A program made the translations under genes and the position numbers. Shown in pieces: positions 63,512-64,000 of a DNA stretch of 64,000 nt (positions within the stretch are counted from its first letter, which is position 1; every line of letters starts with the position of its first letter). This DNA is from Halopiger goleimassiliensis (GTDB taxonomy: Archaea; Halobacteriota; Halobacteria; Halobacteriales; Natrialbaceae), in contig NZ_HG315690.1 in NCBI RefSeq assembly GCF_000455345.1, forward strand, positions 1,437,334 through 1,501,333, written 5' to 3'. The notes under the pieces are model-generated. The model did no database searches, had not been told where the DNA came from, and saw only the letters and a program-made list of their open reading frames with translations.

Positions 63512-64000
63512 ATGAGTTACGACAAGATCGAGGTCCCCGAAGACGGGGAGCAGATCACGGCGACCGACGACGGCGAACTCGAGGTGCCGGAGAATCCGAT
63601 CATCCCGATCATCTACGGCGACGGCGTCGGTAGCGACGTCGGTCCCGCCGCCCAGAAGGTGCTGCAGGCCGCGGCGGAGGCGACCGGCCGCGAAATCCAC
63701 TGGATGCGCGTCTACGCCGGCGAGAGCGCCCGCGAGAAGTACGACGAGAACCTGCCCGACGAGACCGTCGAAGCGATCAAGGAACACCGCGTCGCCATCA
63801 AGGGTCCGCTGACGACCCCCGTCGGCGCGGGCTTTCGCTCGCTGAACGTCGGCCTGCGCAAACTGCTCGATCTCTACGCCAACGTCCGTCCCACCTACCA
63901 CCTCGACGGCGTTCCCTCGCCGATGTCCGAACCCGAGCAGATGGACATGGTCACCTTCCGCGAAAATACGGAGGACGTCTACGCCGGCATCGAGTGGGAG
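63512..64000 (+). CDS. icd: Isocitrate dehydrogenase, NADP-dependent (5' part, cut by window edge)
   Basis: First 163 residues of an isocitrate dehydrogenase. [41 protein letters not shown] and [25 protein letters not shown] fit the decarboxylating family; the substrate segment [11 protein letters not shown] is conserved. The reading frame ends at the window edge in [13 protein letters not shown]. It makes 2-oxoglutarate in the TCA cycle. A ggtcttttacc box about 25-35 nt before the ATG fits leaderless transcription. Confidence 0.95.
   Translation, partial: MSYDKIEVPEDGEQITATDDGELEVPENPIIPIIYGDGVGSDVGPAAQKVLQAAAEATGREIHWMRVYAGESAREKYDENLPDETVEAIKEHRVAIKGPLTTPVGAGFRSLNVGLRKLLDLYANVRPTYHLDGVPSPMSEPEQMDMVTFRENTEDVYAGIEWE

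Overview
This window comes from a halophilic archaeon (class Halobacteria, probably a Natrialba/Natrinema/Haloterrigena-type genus). The evidence is the very high GC content, acidic proteins, split RNA polymerase B'/B'' genes, aEF-2 with a diphthamide-type histidine, SAMP1, CofH, GatD, type II methionine aminopeptidase, bat-type HTH regulators, HalOD1, TATA boxes at leaderless spacing, and many GTGA/ATGA overlaps. All calls were made by reading the sequence; no searches were run.

Layout. 1-2695: start of an RNA polymerase operon (rpoH, rpoB2, 5' part of rpoB1; minus strand). 3087-4148: two identical tRNA-Asp genes, a tRNA-Asp 3'-end fragment and a PD-(D/E)XK nuclease gene, which looks like an integration hotspot. 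4260-9628: a bat-like regulator, two PCMT-family genes, a 246-bp inverted-repeat element, a zinc-finger gene and a SHOCT protein. 9715-14767: an apparent metal-handling group (FeoB-like GTPase/gate protein, CobW-type GTPase, a small protein, and a flavoprotein with a Cys tail). 14959-19807: purU, small proteins, two DUF2267 genes (one frameshifted) around repeat copy A, and purC. 20049-26483: a chemotaxis transducer, cofH and EF-2. 26687-28827: a response regulator coupled to a receiver-GAF-HTH regulator. 29278-32530: a three-gene coupled cassette of an inactivated family-B DNA polymerase, a small helical protein and a RecA-like protein without a P-loop. 32853-36894: an ABC exporter, an HTH regulator and a tRNA methylthiotransferase. 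37087-43337: a five-gene M48/DUF4129/DUF58 membrane operon, then repeat copy C and moxR. 44900-51696: an SDR, a Doc-like gene, UspA, an AI-2E-type protein, DUF547 and others. 51832-54890: uridine phosphorylase, HalOD1, a PfkB kinase and DUF63. 55040-64000: a thioredoxin-fold lipoprotein, SAMP1, GNAT, gatD, small membrane proteins, repeat copy B, map, a zinc finger, an asparaginase-like gene and the start of icd.

Two things stand out. First, a dispersed element occurs three times on the + strand (17303-17726, 43402-43570, 60261-60508). It is a string of hairpins whose stems differ in sequence between copies yet still pair, and it ends in a potential pseudoknot that keeps pairing through compatible changes. 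That is the signature expected of a structured RNA or a palindrome-rich mobile element. Second, the polymerase cassette resembles an archaeal counterpart of bacterial mutasome operons: an inactivated polymerase, a RecA-like protein without a Walker A motif and a small partner, all translationally coupled.
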